From positions 5,144,501 through 5,208,500 of the forward strand of contig NC_092198.1 in assembly GCF_043641665.1 (NCBI RefSeq): DNA of 64,000 nt, given 5' to 3'. Of this stretch, positions 62,988-64,000 are shown piece by piece (positions within the stretch are counted from its first letter, which is position 1; each line of letters starts with the position of its first letter). A program made the translations under genes and the position numbers. This DNA is from Enoplosus armatus (lineage: Eukaryota; Chordata; Actinopteri; Centrarchiformes; Enoplosidae). A model generated the notes under the pieces. It saw nothing but the letters and a program-made list of their open reading frames with translations, was not told where the DNA came from and did no database searches.

Positions 62988-64000
62988 CTAAAGAGGAAAC
63001 ACAAGGGAAGACACTGTTAAGTCATCATGCAGGAGGTTCCTGACAACAACAGAGACCGCACGGAGCCATGCAATCCCAGTGATTGTGGGCCACACATGTT
63101 ATTTGCAAGTAGTCAAGTGCCTACTGGGGAGACAAGTTTCCTGTAGTTGCCAACAGAGCCCAAGTGCCCTTAAGACCATGAAGTGTGTGGAAGATTTTGG
63201 GAACACACAGGGACACTCAGGATGCATCGTTATTAGACAGGAACAATACAATCACAATCACAATCAACTAACAATGAATGAAAAACAACACAGTATGAGG
63301 CCATCACAACAAATAAAAGTCAATACATGGCGTTATCTAATCACATGAAACAAAAACAAATCTCACTTAAATGTGACACTAATGCTGACAAAATCAGATA
63401 TGCTGTTTGGGATATTATGAATATTGAATTAAAGGAGACTGTGATTTTGTGATGACCATCTTGACTGTTTTTTTGTATGTAAATAAAACAGACCATTAAT
63501 TGCATTTTTTGCATTGCATTTTAAAGTTTCTTTAAAAAAGAAAATACTAATGCATGATGCCAGTTCTAGTTCTGTATCACACTCCTTTAGCTTTGGGAGA
63601 GGCTGACATAAAGAAGCTCTTTGTGTCGTCACTCTTAAAAATCGCCTAAACTCTCAAACATCAGATCATTTGATCGTACTTCATGATGAATCCAATCCAT
63701 GATGATGTTTGTTAAATATTGTCAGACAGCTAATCTACTTATTATAGCCAAACACTGGACCAGTCTTATGCAGCAGGTCTTGATGAACTGTGGGACACAG
63801 TCGGTTGTGAATGCCGCTGTGAAGCTGTATTAAGCACATATCAAGTGTGGGTTAAGAGTACTGCACGTTACCCTTTTTTTTATGAGGGGCACCTGCCTGA
63901 TTAAACTGATTACAAGTGAACGTGCACTTCAGTGCTCAAGACCGAAACTGCAGTCTGTAAACATAAAGCTGCAAGAGGCTAAATACATATAGTAGCTCTA
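62988..64000 (-). other. Intron of the STK35/PDIK1L-like gene
   Basis: This is AT-rich non-coding sequence upstream (gene sense) of the last kinase exon. No further kinase exon is recognisable before the window ends. Confidence 0.6.

Overview
The window is nuclear DNA from a ray-finned fish, most likely a teleost. Every coding exon I could read belongs to a conserved vertebrate gene. The introns are short, CA/TG microsatellites are dense, and several interspersed repeats resemble ones I know as common in teleosts. There are no bacterial operons, CRISPR arrays, phages or convincing RNA genes. I found no previously undescribed biological system. The points worth following up are gene-structure, repeat and paralogy questions.

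Layout. (1) 1-10.4 kb, + strand: the 3' half of hmbox1 (homeobox-containing 1, telomere-binding), with six coding exons from 1565 to 5873 and a long 3' UTR reaching a polyadenylation signal at 10388. The 5' exons lie left of the window. (2) 10.5-42.2 kb, - strand: a complete kif13b (kinesin-3 motor, also called GAKIN). I could place 40 coding exons whose splice phases all agree; they sum to 6,135 nt, i.e. 2,044 residues plus stop. It converges on hmbox1, with the two polyadenylation signals only about 100 bp apart. (3) 43.3-58.6 kb, + strand: a complete elp3 (catalytic subunit of Elongator) in 15 coding exons, 1,662 nt, 553 residues. It is head-to-head with kif13b, with about 1.1 kb between the start codons. 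(4) 62.7-64 kb, - strand: the last coding exon of a divergent STK35/PDIK1L-type serine/threonine kinase, converging on elp3 and running off the right edge.

The genes do not form a pathway. hmbox1 is a nuclear DNA-binding factor, kif13b a plus-end microtubule motor, elp3 a tRNA-wobble-uridine-modifying enzyme and the last a protein kinase. Their grouping is conserved synteny: HMBOX1 and KIF13B are also convergent neighbours in human, and ELP3 lies in the same human region, 8p21.1. The rest is intron, UTR and intergenic DNA with microsatellites and transposon-derived repeats. Several microsatellites directly touch kif13b splice sites.
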